This document shows positions 16,608-25,584 of a stretch of 64,000 bases of DNA, one piece after another. Below the pieces are notes generated by a model that saw only the letters and a program-made list of their open reading frames with translations, was not told where the DNA came from and made no database searches. Position 1 is the stretch's first letter; every line of letters starts with the position of its first letter. This DNA comes from Palleronia marisminoris (GTDB lineage Bacteria; Pseudomonadota; Alphaproteobacteria; Rhodobacterales; Rhodobacteraceae), in the NCBI RefSeq assembly GCF_900172315.1, contig NZ_FWFV01000011.1:1-64000 (forward strand). The letters run 5' to 3'. A program made the translations under genes and the position numbers.

Positions 16608-17359
16608 AGCTGACGGGTTTCGAGGGGCGCCGCGCCCTTGTGACGGGGGCCGCGGGAGGCATCGGGTCGGCCCTGGCCACCGCGCTGGCCGAGGCAGGGG
16701 CATCGGTCACCGCGACCGATCTGGAATCGGCGCTGACGGGCGTGGACCGGAAGGACGGCATCGCGTGGCAGCCGCTCGACGTGACCGACCCGGCGGCGGT
16801 CGACCGGCTGGTGGGCGAGGGGGAGGCCTTCGATCTCGGTGCCCACGCGGCCGGGATCCTGGTGACCGCGCCGCTCCTCGACACGACGGTCGAGGACTGG
16901 CAGCGGGTCTTCGACATCAACGTGAACGGCACCTTCCACGTTACCCGCGCCCTCGGCCGCCGGATGGCCGCGCGCGGGCGGGGGGCGATCGTCGCCATCG
17001 GATCGAACGCGGCAGGTATCCCGCGGACCGGGATGGGCGCCTATCCGGCCACGAAAGCGGCCGTGGCGATGCACATGCGCTGCCTCGGGCTCGAGCTTGC
17101 CGCGCACGGCGTCCGCTGCAACCTGGTGGCCCCGGGCTCGACCCTGACCCCCATGCAGACCGGCATGTGGGCCGACGAGACGGGCGCCGAGCGGGTCATC
17201 GCGGGCGATCCCGCCACCTACCGCACCGGCATCCCCTTGCGCAAACTCGCCACGCCCGAGGATATCGCCATGGCCGCCATGTTCCTGCTGTCGGAGCAGG
17301 CGGGTCACGTGACGATGGCGGACCTTTATGTCGACGGGGGCGCCACGCTCCGCACTTGA
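16604..17359 (+). CDS. dhbA: 2,3-dihydro-2,3-dihydroxybenzoate dehydrogenase (SDR)
   Basis: A 251-residue short-chain dehydrogenase of the EntA/DhbA type, oxidising dihydro-DHB to 2,3-dihydroxybenzoate with NAD+. The nucleotide-binding TGAAGGIGSALA is near residues 14-25, with an acidic residue at the end of strand 2 (TATDLE) favouring NAD. HAAGIL replaces the usual NNAG, the catalytic Ser is in AIGSNAAG, and Tyr/Lys in GAYPATKAAV. The C-terminal VTMADLYVDGGATL fits EntA. The start ATG overlaps the isochorismatase stop by four bases. The function is inferred from both family and operon. Confidence 0.9.
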   Translation: MKLTGFEGRRALVTGAAGGIGSALATALAEAGASVTATDLESALTGVDRKDGIAWQPLDVTDPAAVDRLVGEGEAFDLGAHAAGILVTAPLLDTTVEDWQRVFDINVNGTFHVTRALGRRMAARGRGAIVAIGSNAAGIPRTGMGAYPATKAAVAMHMRCLGLELAAHGVRCNLVAPGSTLTPMQTGMWADETGAERVIAGDPATYRTGIPLRKLATPEDIAMAAMFLLSEQAGHVTMADLYVDGGATLRT

Positions 17360-17441
17360 CGCGTCCGGCGGCGCGAATGGCGCGCAGGCAGGAACATGAC
17401 TCATGCGCGGGCATTGGTCGTCGGTAGCAAGGCGAGGTGTC

Positions 17442-18566
17442 ATGTCCCTCCTGTGTTTCAACGTCGGCTCGTCGAGCCTGGAGTTCGCCCTTTTCGAAGG
17501 CGAAGACGAGCGGCTGCGCGGCGGGATCGACACCAGCGTCGACAGCGAAATCCGCTATGGCCGCACGGGTGGCGAGGATCGGGTGCTGAGCCTTGACGAC
17601 CCGACGGATTTCCCTGCCGCGGCCGTCGCGGTCCTCGATCTTGCCGGCGAGGCGATCCCCGTCCACCGGATCGTGCATGGCGGTGAGCGTGATGCAGCGG
17701 CGGGCTGGCTGACCGAGGATGAAGTGAACCGGCTGGCAGACCTCGCCCCCCTCGCACCGATTCACCAACATGCCAACCTGGCCCCCGCCCGGGCAATCGC
17801 CGAGGCACGACCGGGGGTGAGGCAGATCGCCGTCTATGACAGCGCCTTCCACCGCTCCATGCCCGACATCGCGCGGGCCCTGCCGGTCGCACCTGAAGGA
17901 CCGTTCGACGGGCTGCGGCGCTACGGCTTCCACGGGCTGTCGCATGGGTGGGTGGCGCGGCGGATGGCGGAACTCGCGCCGGAGCGGGAGCGCATCGTAT
18001 CGCTCCACCTGTCCGGGGGGTGCAGCGCCTGCGCGATCCGCGACGGGCGAAGCGTCGATACCACCATGGGCGCCACGCCCCTGGACGGGATGATGATGGG
18101 CACGCGAAGCGGTGCCGTCGATCCGGGTGCGCTGCTCTATGCGCTCGACCGCGGCATGTCCCCGGAGGAACTGGGGGATCTTCTGTGGCATCGGGGCGGA
18201 CTGATGGGCGTCTCGGGCGTCTCGAAGGATGTACGCGACCTGTTCCCCTCGGACGATCCGCACGCCGGGTTCGCGGTCGACATGTTCTGCCGCAGCGCCG
18301 CCAAGGCTGCCGCGCAGATGATCGTCTCGCTGGGCGGCATCGACGCGCTCGTCTTCACCGGCGGCATGGGCGCGCAGCAGCCCGAGATCCGCCGCCGGAT
18401 CGTGGAGGATCTGGCCTGGACTGATCTCGAGCTTGCGCCGGACCGGAACGAGACCAACGCCGACGTCGTCTCGACCGAGGCGAGCGCCGCCGAGATCCGC
18501 ATCATTCCCGCCGAGGAAGAGCGCATGATGGCCCTCGAGGCCGCCAAGCTGGAGGACGCAGAATGA
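17442..18566 (+). CDS. Acetate/propionate kinase family protein, divergent
   Basis: A 374-residue ASKHA-fold kinase expected to make ATP and acetate from acetyl phosphate, which fits the overlapping phosphoketolase gene. Conserved residues, using Methanosarcina AckA as reference: FNVGSSS (N7 region), HRIVHGG (R91), LAPIHQHANL (H123), YDSAFHRSMP (D148), YGFHGLSH (H180), MGTRSG (R241) and IPAEEE (E384). Two normally constant motifs differ: HLGNGSS is HLSGGCS, losing the N211 equivalent, and GIGEN is GMGAQ in the nucleotide-binding loop. The ATG at 17442 (AGGCGAGG before it) was chosen over a start 39 bases upstream. It ends in an ATGA overlap with the phosphoketolase gene. Confidence 0.85.
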   Translation: MSLLCFNVGSSSLEFALFEGEDERLRGGIDTSVDSEIRYGRTGGEDRVLSLDDPTDFPAAAVAVLDLAGEAIPVHRIVHGGERDAAAGWLTEDEVNRLADLAPLAPIHQHANLAPARAIAEARPGVRQIAVYDSAFHRSMPDIARALPVAPEGPFDGLRRYGFHGLSHGWVARRMAELAPERERIVSLHLSGGCSACAIRDGRSVDTTMGATPLDGMMMGTRSGAVDPGALLYALDRGMSPEELGDLLWHRGGLMGVSGVSKDVRDLFPSDDPHAGFAVDMFCRSAAKAAAQMIVSLGGIDALVFTGGMGAQQPEIRRRIVEDLAWTDLELAPDRNETNADVVSTEASAAEIRIIPAEEERMMALEAAKLEDAE

Positions 18567-20860
18567 CCGCACCCGACCTGAAGGCCGTCGACGCGTGGTG
18601 GCGCGCCGCGAACTACCTGTCGGCGGCGCAGATTTACCTGCAGGACAATCCGCTTCTCGACCGGCCCCTCGCGCCCGAGGATATCAAGCGGCGGCTGCTG
18701 GGCCACTGGGGCACGACGCCGGGTCTGACCTTCTGCATGGCCCATGCCAACCGGGCCATACTGGCGCATGACCGCGACCTGCTGTTCATCGCCGGTCCCG
18801 GCCATGGCGGGCCTGCCGTGATGGCGGGCGCGTGGCTCGACGGGTCGTTGGGCGAGCGCGACCCTCGCAAGGGGTGGACTGAAGAAGGAATGCGCAAGCT
18901 CTTCCACGAGTTCTCGTTCCCCGGAGGCGTGCCCTCGCACGCGGCGGCGGCCGTCCCGGGCTCGATCCACGAGGGCGGAGAGCTTGGCTATTCGCTGGCC
19001 CACGCCACCGGCGCGGCCTTCGACAACCCCGGACTGACCGTCATGTGCGTCGTCGGAGATGGCGAGGCCGAGACGGGGGCGCTGGCGACCAGCTGGCACT
19101 CCCACCGCTTCCTCCGCCCCGGCCGCGACGGGAATGTCCTGCCGATCCTGCACCTGAACGGCTACCGGATCGCCGCGCCGACCATCCTGGGCCGGATGGA
19201 AGACGCCGAGATCGACGCGCTGTTCCGCGGCTACGGCTGGGCGCCGATCTTCGTCGAAGGCGACGACCCGGCGCAGATGCACCGCGACATGGCCGCCGCC
19301 GTCGATGCCTGCCTCGGAACGGGGGACGACGACCGCCCCCCGATGATCGTCCTGCGCAGTCCCAAGGGCTGGACCGGCCCCGAAACGGTGGACGGCGACC
19401 CGGTAGAGGGCACCGCCGCCGCCCACCAGGTCCCGCTGAAGGTGCCGCGTGAAGAGGGGCCTCACCTGCGCCAGCTCGAGGACTGGTTGCGCAGCTATGG
19501 CGCCGACGCGCTGTTCCCGGGCGGCGTGCCTTCGGGCGAGGTTCGCTCGGTCATGCCTGCGGGCGACCGGCGGCTCGGCGCGACGCCCTTCGCCGATGGC
19601 GGGCGGCTCACCCGGCCGCTCGACCTGCCGGATGCCGGGGATTTCGCGGTCGACCTGCCGTCTCCGGGCGCCGAGCAGACCGGCGCCACGGGCGTTCTGG
19701 GCGAATGGCTGGCCGAGCTGATGCGCCGCAACCCCGAGACGTTCCGCCTGTTCGGCCCCGACGAGACCAAGTCGAACAAGCTGTCGGCCGTGTTCGACGT
19801 GACCGACCGGATGGCCCCGGGTCCGGTCGAGGCGACCGACGACCACCTGTCCCCCGAGGGCCGCGTGATGGAAGTCCTGTCCGAGCATCTCTGCGAAGGC
19901 TGGCTGGAAGGATACCTGCTGACGGGGCGGCACGGGCTCTTCAATTCCTACGAGGCGTTCATCCACATCATCGCCTCGATGGCGAACCAGCACATCAAGT
20001 GGATGCGCGAGGCGGGCAATACCGGGTGGCGCGCGCCGATCCCCTCGCTCAACTGGCTGTTGTCGAGCCATGTCTGGCGACAGGACCATAACGGCTTCAC
20101 CCACCAGGATCCGGGGTTCATGAACCACCTTGCGGCCAAGGGCGCGGACATGGTGCGCCTCTACCTGCCGCCCGACGCGAACTCGCTGCTGGCGGTGGCC
20201 GAGACGGTGTTCGCAAGCCGCGACCGGGCGAACTGCATCGTCGCCGGCAAGCAGCCCGAGCCGCAATGGCTGACGCTGGACGCCGCCCGCGCGCATCTGC
20301 AGCGAGGCTTCGGCATCTGGGACTGGGCAGCCGACGATCCCGATCCCGAGGTGGTCGTCGCCTCGGCAGGCGACGTCCCCACGATGGAGGCGCTCGCCGC
20401 GGTGGACCTGCTGCGCGACCTCGTCCCCGACCTGCGGCTGCGCTTCGTCAACGTGGTGGACCTGATGGCGCTGCAGCCCCCCTCGCAGAACGCCGAGCGC
20501 GCCACGGACGAAGCCTTCGCCGCGGCATTCGGCACCGACGCGCCGGTGGTCTTCAACTTTCACGGCTATCCCGGCCTGATCCACGAGCTTGCGTATCGCC
20601 GGGCGGGTCACGAGCGGTTCCACGTCCACGGCTATGCCGAGAAGGGGACGACCACGACGCCCTTCAACATGGCCGCGATGAACGAGATCGACCGGTTCAG
20701 CATCGCCCTCGATGTGCTGGACCGCTCCGGCCGGACGGACGGCAGGGTCGATGCCGCCCGCAAGCACTGCCACGAGATGCTCGAGCGCCAGCACGCCCAC
20801 AGCCACGAACATGGCGACGACCTGCCCGAGGTCGCGAACTGGAGGTGGTCGCGCGGCTGA
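18563..20860 (+). CDS. xfp: Phosphoketolase (xylulose 5-phosphate/fructose 6-phosphate)
   Basis: A 765-residue thiamine-diphosphate enzyme that splits xylulose 5-phosphate (and often fructose 6-phosphate) with phosphate to acetyl phosphate plus glyceraldehyde 3-phosphate or erythrose 4-phosphate. Hallmarks are ANYLSAAQIYLQDNPLL at the N-terminus, GPGHGGPAV near residue 75, the TPP-binding VVGDGEAETGA near 170, GYRIAAPTILGR, and WRQDHNGFTHQDPG near 512. The length is close to the usual 780-800. The gene overlaps the acetate kinase gene by ATGA, so acetyl phosphate made here would feed straight into ATP formation. Confidence 0.95.
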   Translation: MTAPDLKAVDAWWRAANYLSAAQIYLQDNPLLDRPLAPEDIKRRLLGHWGTTPGLTFCMAHANRAILAHDRDLLFIAGPGHGGPAVMAGAWLDGSLGERDPRKGWTEEGMRKLFHEFSFPGGVPSHAAAAVPGSIHEGGELGYSLAHATGAAFDNPGLTVMCVVGDGEAETGALATSWHSHRFLRPGRDGNVLPILHLNGYRIAAPTILGRMEDAEIDALFRGYGWAPIFVEGDDPAQMHRDMAAAVDACLGTGDDDRPPMIVLRSPKGWTGPETVDGDPVEGTAAAHQVPLKVPREEGPHLRQLEDWLRSYGADALFPGGVPSGEVRSVMPAGDRRLGATPFADGGRLTRPLDLPDAGDFAVDLPSPGAEQTGATGVLGEWLAELMRRNPETFRLFGPDETKSNKLSAVFDVTDRMAPGPVEATDDHLSPEGRVMEVLSEHLCEGWLEGYLLTGRHGLFNSYEAFIHIIASMANQHIKWMREAGNTGWRAPIPSLNWLLSSHVWRQDHNGFTHQDPGFMNHLAAKGADMVRLYLPPDANSLLAVAETVFASRDRANCIVAGKQPEPQWLTLDAARAHLQRGFGIWDWAADDPDPEVVVASAGDVPTMEALAAVDLLRDLVPDLRLRFVNVVDLMALQPPSQNAERATDEAFAAAFGTDAPVVFNFHGYPGLIHELAYRRAGHERFHVHGYAEKGTTTTPFNMAAMNEIDRFSIALDVLDRSGRTDGRVDAARKHCHEMLERQHAHSHEHGDDLPEVANWRWSRG

Positions 20861-20889
20861 CGGAACATTCGCGGCGAACGTCCGTTCCG
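20861..20889. repeat. Inverted repeat after the phosphoketolase gene
   Basis: CGGAAC at 20861-20866 pairs with GTTCCG at 20884-20889, with a further short inner complement (TTCG / CGAA). There is no T-run, so it is at best a weak or Rho-assisted terminator or an mRNA-end structure separating the phosphoketolase gene from the DUF2243 gene. Confidence 0.3.
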
Positions 20890-20933
20890 ACCGGGTGTCG
20901 TCAGTGAGTGGTCCGGTGTCCCAGGAACCCGCA

Positions 20934-21455
20934 ATGTCAGCCCGCACGGGAGAAAAAGCCGAGTTTCCCACCTCGGCCGGCATCTTCTTCGGCCTCGGCC
21001 TCGGCGGGTTCTTCGACGGGATCGTCCTGCACCAGATTCTGCAATGGCACCACATGGCCAGCAGCGCCGGCTTCCCGACCGATACGATCGAGGGGCTGCG
21101 CTGGAACACCCTCTTCGACGGCCTCTTTCACGCGGCGACCTACATCTTCGTGGTCACCGGCCTTGTGCTGCTTTGGCGCGCGTCGCGCCGCCGGCACCTG
21201 CGCTGGTCCAGTCGCCTGCTGACAGGAACCGTGCTGATGGGCTTCGGCCTCTTCAACCTCGTCGAGGGGCTGATCAATCATCAGCTTCTGGGCCTGCACC
21301 ACGTGAACGAGACCGTTCCCGTCGCGCACTGGATCTGGTGGGACCTCGGCTTTCTGCTTTTGGGTGCCGTGATGCTCGCGGGCGGGTGGGTCCTGTGGCG
21401 CTCGGCCCGCGATGGAAGCCCTGCCAATCGAGAAGGATTCCAGGATGAGTTCTGA
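20934..21455 (+). CDS. DUF2243 membrane protein
   Basis: A 173-residue integral membrane protein with four hydrophobic segments (about residues 15-33, 62-80, 92-112 and 130-152). The signature GIFFGLGLGGFFDGIVLHQILQWHHM near the N-terminus and LFNLVEGLINHQLLGLHHVN in the third segment are the conserved His-rich membrane motifs of the DUF2243 family; the paired His residues suggest metal or haem binding, but no function is established to my knowledge. AGGAA precedes the ATG at 20934. Its last 11 bases overlap the DUF4336 gene. Confidence 0.85.
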   Translation: MSARTGEKAEFPTSAGIFFGLGLGGFFDGIVLHQILQWHHMASSAGFPTDTIEGLRWNTLFDGLFHAATYIFVVTGLVLLWRASRRRHLRWSSRLLTGTVLMGFGLFNLVEGLINHQLLGLHHVNETVPVAHWIWWDLGFLLLGAVMLAGGWVLWRSARDGSPANREGFQDEF

Positions 21456-22191
21456 GACACTCGGCTATCCGCCCTTCGACACGGTGAAGCCCGTGGCCGA
21501 AGGCATCTGGATCGTCGATGCCAAGCCCATCCACGTCATGGGAATCGCGCTTCCGGTGCGGATGACGGTGGTCCGGCTGTCGAGTGGTGATGTGTGGCTC
21601 TGTTCACCCACGCGGTTCAGCCCCGAACTATCCGCACGCCTGGCCGAGATCGGGCCAGTGCGGCACCTGGTGGCACCATCGCTCGGGCATTGGACGTTCA
21701 TGGAGGAATGGCAAAAGCACTACCCCGAGGCGACCACCTGGGCGGTGCCGAAACTGCGCGACCGGCGCCAGGTGAAGGCCTCGGCACTTCGGCTGGACCA
21801 CGACCTTGGCGATACGCCCCCCGAGGCCTGGGCCGGAGACTTGCGGCAGATGATCGTGCGGGGCGGCGGCGGGTTCCGCGAAGCCGCGTTCTACCACGCC
21901 GCTAGCCGAACCGCGGTCCTGACCGACCTGGTATCGAACCTGGAGCCGGAGCGCGTAACCAAGGCCACCCGCGCCTACGCGCGGCTCACTGGAACCCGCG
22001 CGCCGAACGGCTCCACGCCGAATTACCTGCGCGTTGCCCTCCGCCTTCGCAAGCGTGACGCCGCCGAGGCCGGTGCGAGGCTGATAGACTGGGCGCCCGA
22101 GCGGGTCATCTTCGCCCACGGACGATGGTTCGAGGACGATGGGACACGGCGGTTGAAACAGGCGCTCGGATGGCTCCTCGATCAGGGCTGA
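21445..22191 (+). CDS. DUF4336 protein (metallo-beta-lactamase-like relative)
   Basis: A 248-residue soluble protein of the DUF4336 family, distant relatives of metallo-beta-lactamase-fold hydrolases. Visible are IWIVDAKPIHVMGIALPVRMTVVRL at the N-terminus, HLVAPSLGHWTFMEEWQKHYP in place of the usual HxHxDH metal site, and a C-terminal PERVIFAHGRWFEDDG that resembles the last metal-ligand region. No reaction is known to me. AAGGA precedes the ATG at 21445, which lies inside the end of the DUF2243 gene, so the two are translationally linked. Confidence 0.75.
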   Translation: MSSETLGYPPFDTVKPVAEGIWIVDAKPIHVMGIALPVRMTVVRLSSGDVWLCSPTRFSPELSARLAEIGPVRHLVAPSLGHWTFMEEWQKHYPEATTWAVPKLRDRRQVKASALRLDHDLGDTPPEAWAGDLRQMIVRGGGGFREAAFYHAASRTAVLTDLVSNLEPERVTKATRAYARLTGTRAPNGSTPNYLRVALRLRKRDAAEAGARLIDWAPERVIFAHGRWFEDDGTRRLKQALGWLLDQG

Positions 22192-22221
22192 GGCGAGGCG
22201 CGGTCCCGAAGCCCGGCCAGT

Positions 22222-22470
22222 CTATTGTTTCGCATCCAGGACGCAGGGGCCGTGAAGCCGGTAGTCCTGCGACGACGAGCCCTTGGGGGTTCGGCGAGGC
22301 CTGTCGGGTCTGAGAAGATCACACGCGATCGCACCCACCAACGCCGTCTGACCGACCACCATGTAGGTCATGAAGCACGCGACGAGGCCGCGTCCCTGAA
22401 GTGCCGCAAAGGTCGTGGCGCCCAGGGCGGTGGCGGTCGAGACGCAGAGTTTGGGAAGCAGACGTGTCAT
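22222..22470 (-). CDS. Small hypothetical membrane or exported protein, 82 aa
   Basis: The frame begins MTRLLPKLCVSTATALGATT and has a second hydrophobic stretch, GLVACFMTYMVVGQTALVGA, at about residues 27-46, followed by a basic, Arg/Pro-rich tail. GTAGGA lies seven bases before the ATG. I do not recognise a family. The neighbourhood contains remnants of other genes, so this may be a minor survivor or itself a degenerate gene. Confidence 0.4.
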   Translation of the reverse strand: MTRLLPKLCVSTATALGATTFAALQGRGLVACFMTYMVVGQTALVGAIACDLLRPDRPRRTPKGSSSQDYRLHGPCVLDAKQ

Positions 22471-22639
22471 CGTGTCCTACCGGTTGGTTCATCTGCGGTC
22501 TGTTGCGGAAAATCGACGAGATGGCGGGCGGAATGCGTCTCGATCTGGGCGGAATGGCAAAAATGGCGGCATCAAGGTGGGTCGTCGCCACCTGAGCCGC
22601 AAATGGCCGGCGTTGCTGCATCGACTCGATGTACTTGGA

Positions 22640-22950
22640 TGGCAGGGTGATCCCACCGCCGACATCCAGAGCATCGCGCCGCAGACCGCGCCGCCACCGA
22701 TCGCATAGGGAGATCGCGCAAGGCTTGACCTGTTGCGCCAGGATTCCGCCATCGCGCCGACAAGGCCAACGGTGGCGTCGCCCGCGATGATGTTGTGAGG
22801 CGCGACCCCGTTCCGATTGCCGCGCCGGTGACGTCTCCGGCCAAGCGGACCATGAGAAGCAGCAGAACCGGGCCTGCCGCGGCGTGCAGCATAGCGGTCC
22901 GGACGGCGATCTCGTCCGCTGCGAGGGCCGACAGCTCGACGGGGACCCGC
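22640..22950 (-). pseudogene. Probable lactate permease C-terminal remnant, frameshifted
   Basis: On the minus strand, three frames together read GPVLLLLMVRLAGDVTGAAI, then GVAPHNIIAGDATVGLVG, then RDGGILAQQVKPCAISLC. This order and the 'APHNIIAGxATVGLVGxxG' block resemble the end of LctP-type lactate permeases; the assignment is from memory and is not certain. At least two frame changes occur within about 150 bases, and the N-terminal 400 or so residues are missing. Upstream it joins a D-2-hydroxyacid dehydrogenase fragment without a gap. Confidence 0.42.
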
Positions 22951-23197
22951 CACATCGCGATCCGGCGGCCGCCAGGTCCACGCGATCCCACCCGGCGGAG
23001 CGCAGCCCGATCAGCCGCACCCCCGCCTCGGCCAGGGCCGAGATCACCGATGCACCGAGATCGTCGTTGACGAAGGCGCAGACGGCGTCGGAGCCTGCGG
23101 CGAGCGCGCCGTTACGGGCGTGAGGCGCGCGCCGAAGAAGTCGAGGTCATGGCGCCGGCGCGGCGTAGGACTGGGTGCTGAGGACTGCGATCCGCAT
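22951..23197 (-). pseudogene. D-2-hydroxyacid dehydrogenase N-terminal remnant
   Basis: The start MRIAVLSTQSY at 23197 is the usual N-terminus of LdhA-type D-lactate (2-hydroxyacid) dehydrogenases. A deletion follows, then GHDLDFFGARLTPVTA in another frame, then LAAGSDAVCAFVNDDLGASV and ALAEAGVRLIGLRSAGWDRV, all matching the first third of that family. After the VDLAAAG block the homology ends and the permease-like remnant begins. The NAD-binding and catalytic parts are absent, so the gene is dead. Confidence 0.65.
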
Positions 23198-23283
23198 CTG
23201 CGTGCCCGATTTGACGTTTTGCGGCCGCGTCCACCTATGCCGCCTCTACGACACTGCCCCCTTGGTACCGGAAAGTTCGACCG

Positions 23284-25584
23284 CTATTTCTTCTTCATCG
23301 CGTCGCGGAGGGCATCTCCGAACGAGCCGGTGTCCTCCTTCTTCGGTGCCGGACGTTGGGCGTTCCGCTGGACCTTGCCGGCGCTCTTTTCGTCGCGGGG
23401 GGGACGGGCGCTCGGCTCGCCGCCGTCGCGGCGCATGGTCAGGCCGATGCGCTTGCGGGGAACGTCGACCTCGACCACCCGAACCTTCACCACGTCTCCC
23501 GCCTTGACCACCTCGTGCGGGTCTTTGACGAACCGGTCGGCAAGCTGCGAGATGTGGACCAGCCCGTCCTGGTGCACGCCGACATCCACGAAGGCCCCGA
23601 AGGCGGCCACGTTCGTCACCGTCCCTTCAAGCTGCATCCCGGGCTTGAGATCCCGGATGTCGTCCACGCCCTCGGCAAAGCTCGCTGTCTTGAAATCGGG
23701 GCGGGGGTCGCGGCCGGGCTTGGCGAGTTCGGCGAGGATGTCCCTGACGGTGGGCAGGCCGAACGTGTCGTCGACGAAATCCTCGGGGTCGAGCGCGCGC
23801 AGGCGGGTTTCCTCGCCCATCAGCGTCCGCAGATCGGTACCGCAGGCCTTCACGATCCGCCGCGCGAGGCCGTAGGCCTCGGGGTGGACAGAGGAGGCGT
23901 CGAGCGGCTCGTCGCCGCCCTGGATGCGCAGGAAGCCGGCACATTGCTCGAACGCCTTGGGGCCGAGCCGGGGCACCGACAGCAGGTCCTTGCGCTTGCG
24001 GAAGGCGCCCTTTTCGTTGCGGACGGCGACGATGGCCTCGGCCAGCGAGGGGCCGACGCCCGAGACGCGGGCGAGAAGGGGGGCCGACGCCATGTTCACG
24101 TCCACCCCGACCGCGTTCACCGCATCCTCGACCACGCCGTCCAGCGCCTGGCCCAGCCGGTACTGGTCGACGTCGTGCTGATACTGGCCCACGCCGATCG
24201 CCTTCGGCTCGATCTTCACCAGCTCGGCCAAGGGGTCCTGCAAGCGGCGGGCAATCGACACGGCGCCGCGCAGCGACACGTCGAGGTCGGGGAACTCGCG
24301 CGCGGCAAGCTCCGAGGCGGAGTAGACCGAGGCGCCGGCCTCGGAGACGATGACCTTGGTCGGTTTCGCCCCCGGAAGGTCGCCCAGCATGTCGGTCACC
24401 AGCTTCTCGGTCTCGCGGCTGCCGGTGCCGTTGCCGATCGCGATCAGGTCGACGCCGTGCTTTCGGATCAGAGTCGCCAGCGTTCCTTGGGTGCCGCGCA
24501 CGTCGTTCTTCGGCTGGAACGGATAGACCGTCGCCGTGTCCAGCACCTTGCCCGTCGCATCCACCACCGCGACCTTCACCCCGGTGCGGATGCCGGGGTC
24601 GAGCCCCATGGTCGCCCGCGCGCCAGCCGGGGCCGCCAGCAGCAGGTCCTTGAGGTTTCGGGCGAAGACACGGATTGCCTCGTCCTGCGCGCGGCGGCGC
24701 AACTCGCCCATGAGGTCGAGCATCATGGAAAGGCTCAGCTTCGTCTTCCACGTCCAAACCGCAACGCCACGCAGCCAGACGTCGCCCGGCGCATCGCCCG
24801 TGACGTCCAGCGCGCCGGCGACCATGCGTTCCGCCTTCTCGCGCCCGGAGTCCGGGTCGGGGGCGATGTCGATGTTCAGCACGCCCTCGGTGCTGCCCCG
24901 CATCATGGCGAGCGCCCGGTGGCTCGGCACGGCGGACCAGCGCTCGCCATGGGCGAAGTAGTCCGAGAACTTGGCGCCTTTCTCCTCCTGCCCCTCGACG
25001 ACGCGGGCGGTGAGGAACGCCTCTTTCTGCATGAACTCGCGGAGACGTCCGATCAGGGTCGCGTCCTCGGCCAGCCGCTCGGCCAGGATATCGCGCGCGC
25101 CGGCCAGCGCCGCCTTCGAATCCGGCACCTCGTCCGAGACATAGCCGGCCGCCAGCGCCTCCGGCGCCGCGCGCCGGTCGGACAGGATCGCGTCGGCCAG
25201 CGGCTCAAGCCCACGCTCGCGGGCTATGGCGGCCTTGGTCCGGCGCTTGGGCTTAAAGGGTAGGTAAAGGTCCTCGAGCACGGCTTTCGTCGTCGCCGCG
25301 TCGATCTGGGACTCCAGCCCGGGGGTCAGCTTGCCCTGCTCGCGGATGCTGTCGCGCACGGTCTTCCGCCGGGTTTCCAGTTCGCGCAGATAGCCCAGCC
25401 GGTCCTCGAGGTTGCGCAGTTGCGTGTCGTCGAGCCCGCCCGTGACCTCCTTGCGGTAGCGCGCGACGAAGGGGACCGTTGCCCCCCCATCGAGCAGGGA
25501 GACCGCGGCGGCGACCTGGTCCGGCCGGGCGCCGATGTCGATGGCGATGGTGCGGGCGATGTGGGCGGAGACGTCGGACGGCAT
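23284..25584 (-). CDS. tex: Tex-family RNA-binding transcription accessory protein
   Basis: A 766-residue cytoplasmic protein of the Tex family (bacterial relatives of Spt6). In order: N-terminal Tex domain with [19 protein letters not shown] (about residues 33-51), the YqgF/RNase H-like fold with [20 protein letters not shown] (near 330), helix-hairpin-helix elements ([21 protein letters not shown] near 510; [23 protein letters not shown] near 535), and a C-terminal S1 RNA-binding domain ([21 protein letters not shown] near 640). The tail is basic and low-complexity. Members bind nucleic acid and affect transcription and toxin expression in pathogens. It is divergent from the pyrimidine operon. 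Confidence 0.95.
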   Translation of the reverse strand: MPSDVSAHIARTIAIDIGARPDQVAAAVSLLDGGATVPFVARYRKEVTGGLDDTQLRNLEDRLGYLRELETRRKTVRDSIREQGKLTPGLESQIDAATTKAVLEDLYLPFKPKRRTKAAIARERGLEPLADAILSDRRAAPEALAAGYVSDEVPDSKAALAGARDILAERLAEDATLIGRLREFMQKEAFLTARVVEGQEEKGAKFSDYFAHGERWSAVPSHRALAMMRGSTEGVLNIDIAPDPDSGREKAERMVAGALDVTGDAPGDVWLRGVAVWTWKTKLSLSMMLDLMGELRRRAQDEAIRVFARNLKDLLLAAPAGARATMGLDPGIRTGVKVAVVDATGKVLDTATVYPFQPKNDVRGTQGTLATLIRKHGVDLIAIGNGTGSRETEKLVTDMLGDLPGAKPTKVIVSEAGASVYSASELAAREFPDLDVSLRGAVSIARRLQDPLAELVKIEPKAIGVGQYQHDVDQYRLGQALDGVVEDAVNAVGVDVNMASAPLLARVSGVGPSLAEAIVAVRNEKGAFRKRKDLLSVPRLGPKAFEQCAGFLRIQGGDEPLDASSVHPEAYGLARRIVKACGTDLRTLMGEETRLRALDPEDFVDDTFGLPTVRDILAELAKPGRDPRPDFKTASFAEGVDDIRDLKPGMQLEGTVTNVAAFGAFVDVGVHQDGLVHISQLADRFVKDPHEVVKAGDVVKVRVVEVDVPRKRIGLTMRRDGGEPSARPPRDEKSAGKVQRNAQRPAPKKEDTGSFGDALRDAMKKK

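Noticed and set aside
17442-18566. Idea that the acetate kinase lost its catalytic Glu in the GIGEN motif
   Set aside because: Re-aligning to the Methanosarcina enzyme shows E384 lies in the C-terminal IPTNEE motif, which is retained here as IPAEEE; only the nucleotide loop and the N211 position differ.
18137-21109. Minus-strand open frame of nearly 1000 codons opposite acetate kinase and phosphoketolase
   Set aside because: An antisense shadow in GC-rich DNA; the sense strand encodes a textbook phosphoketolase with TPP motifs.
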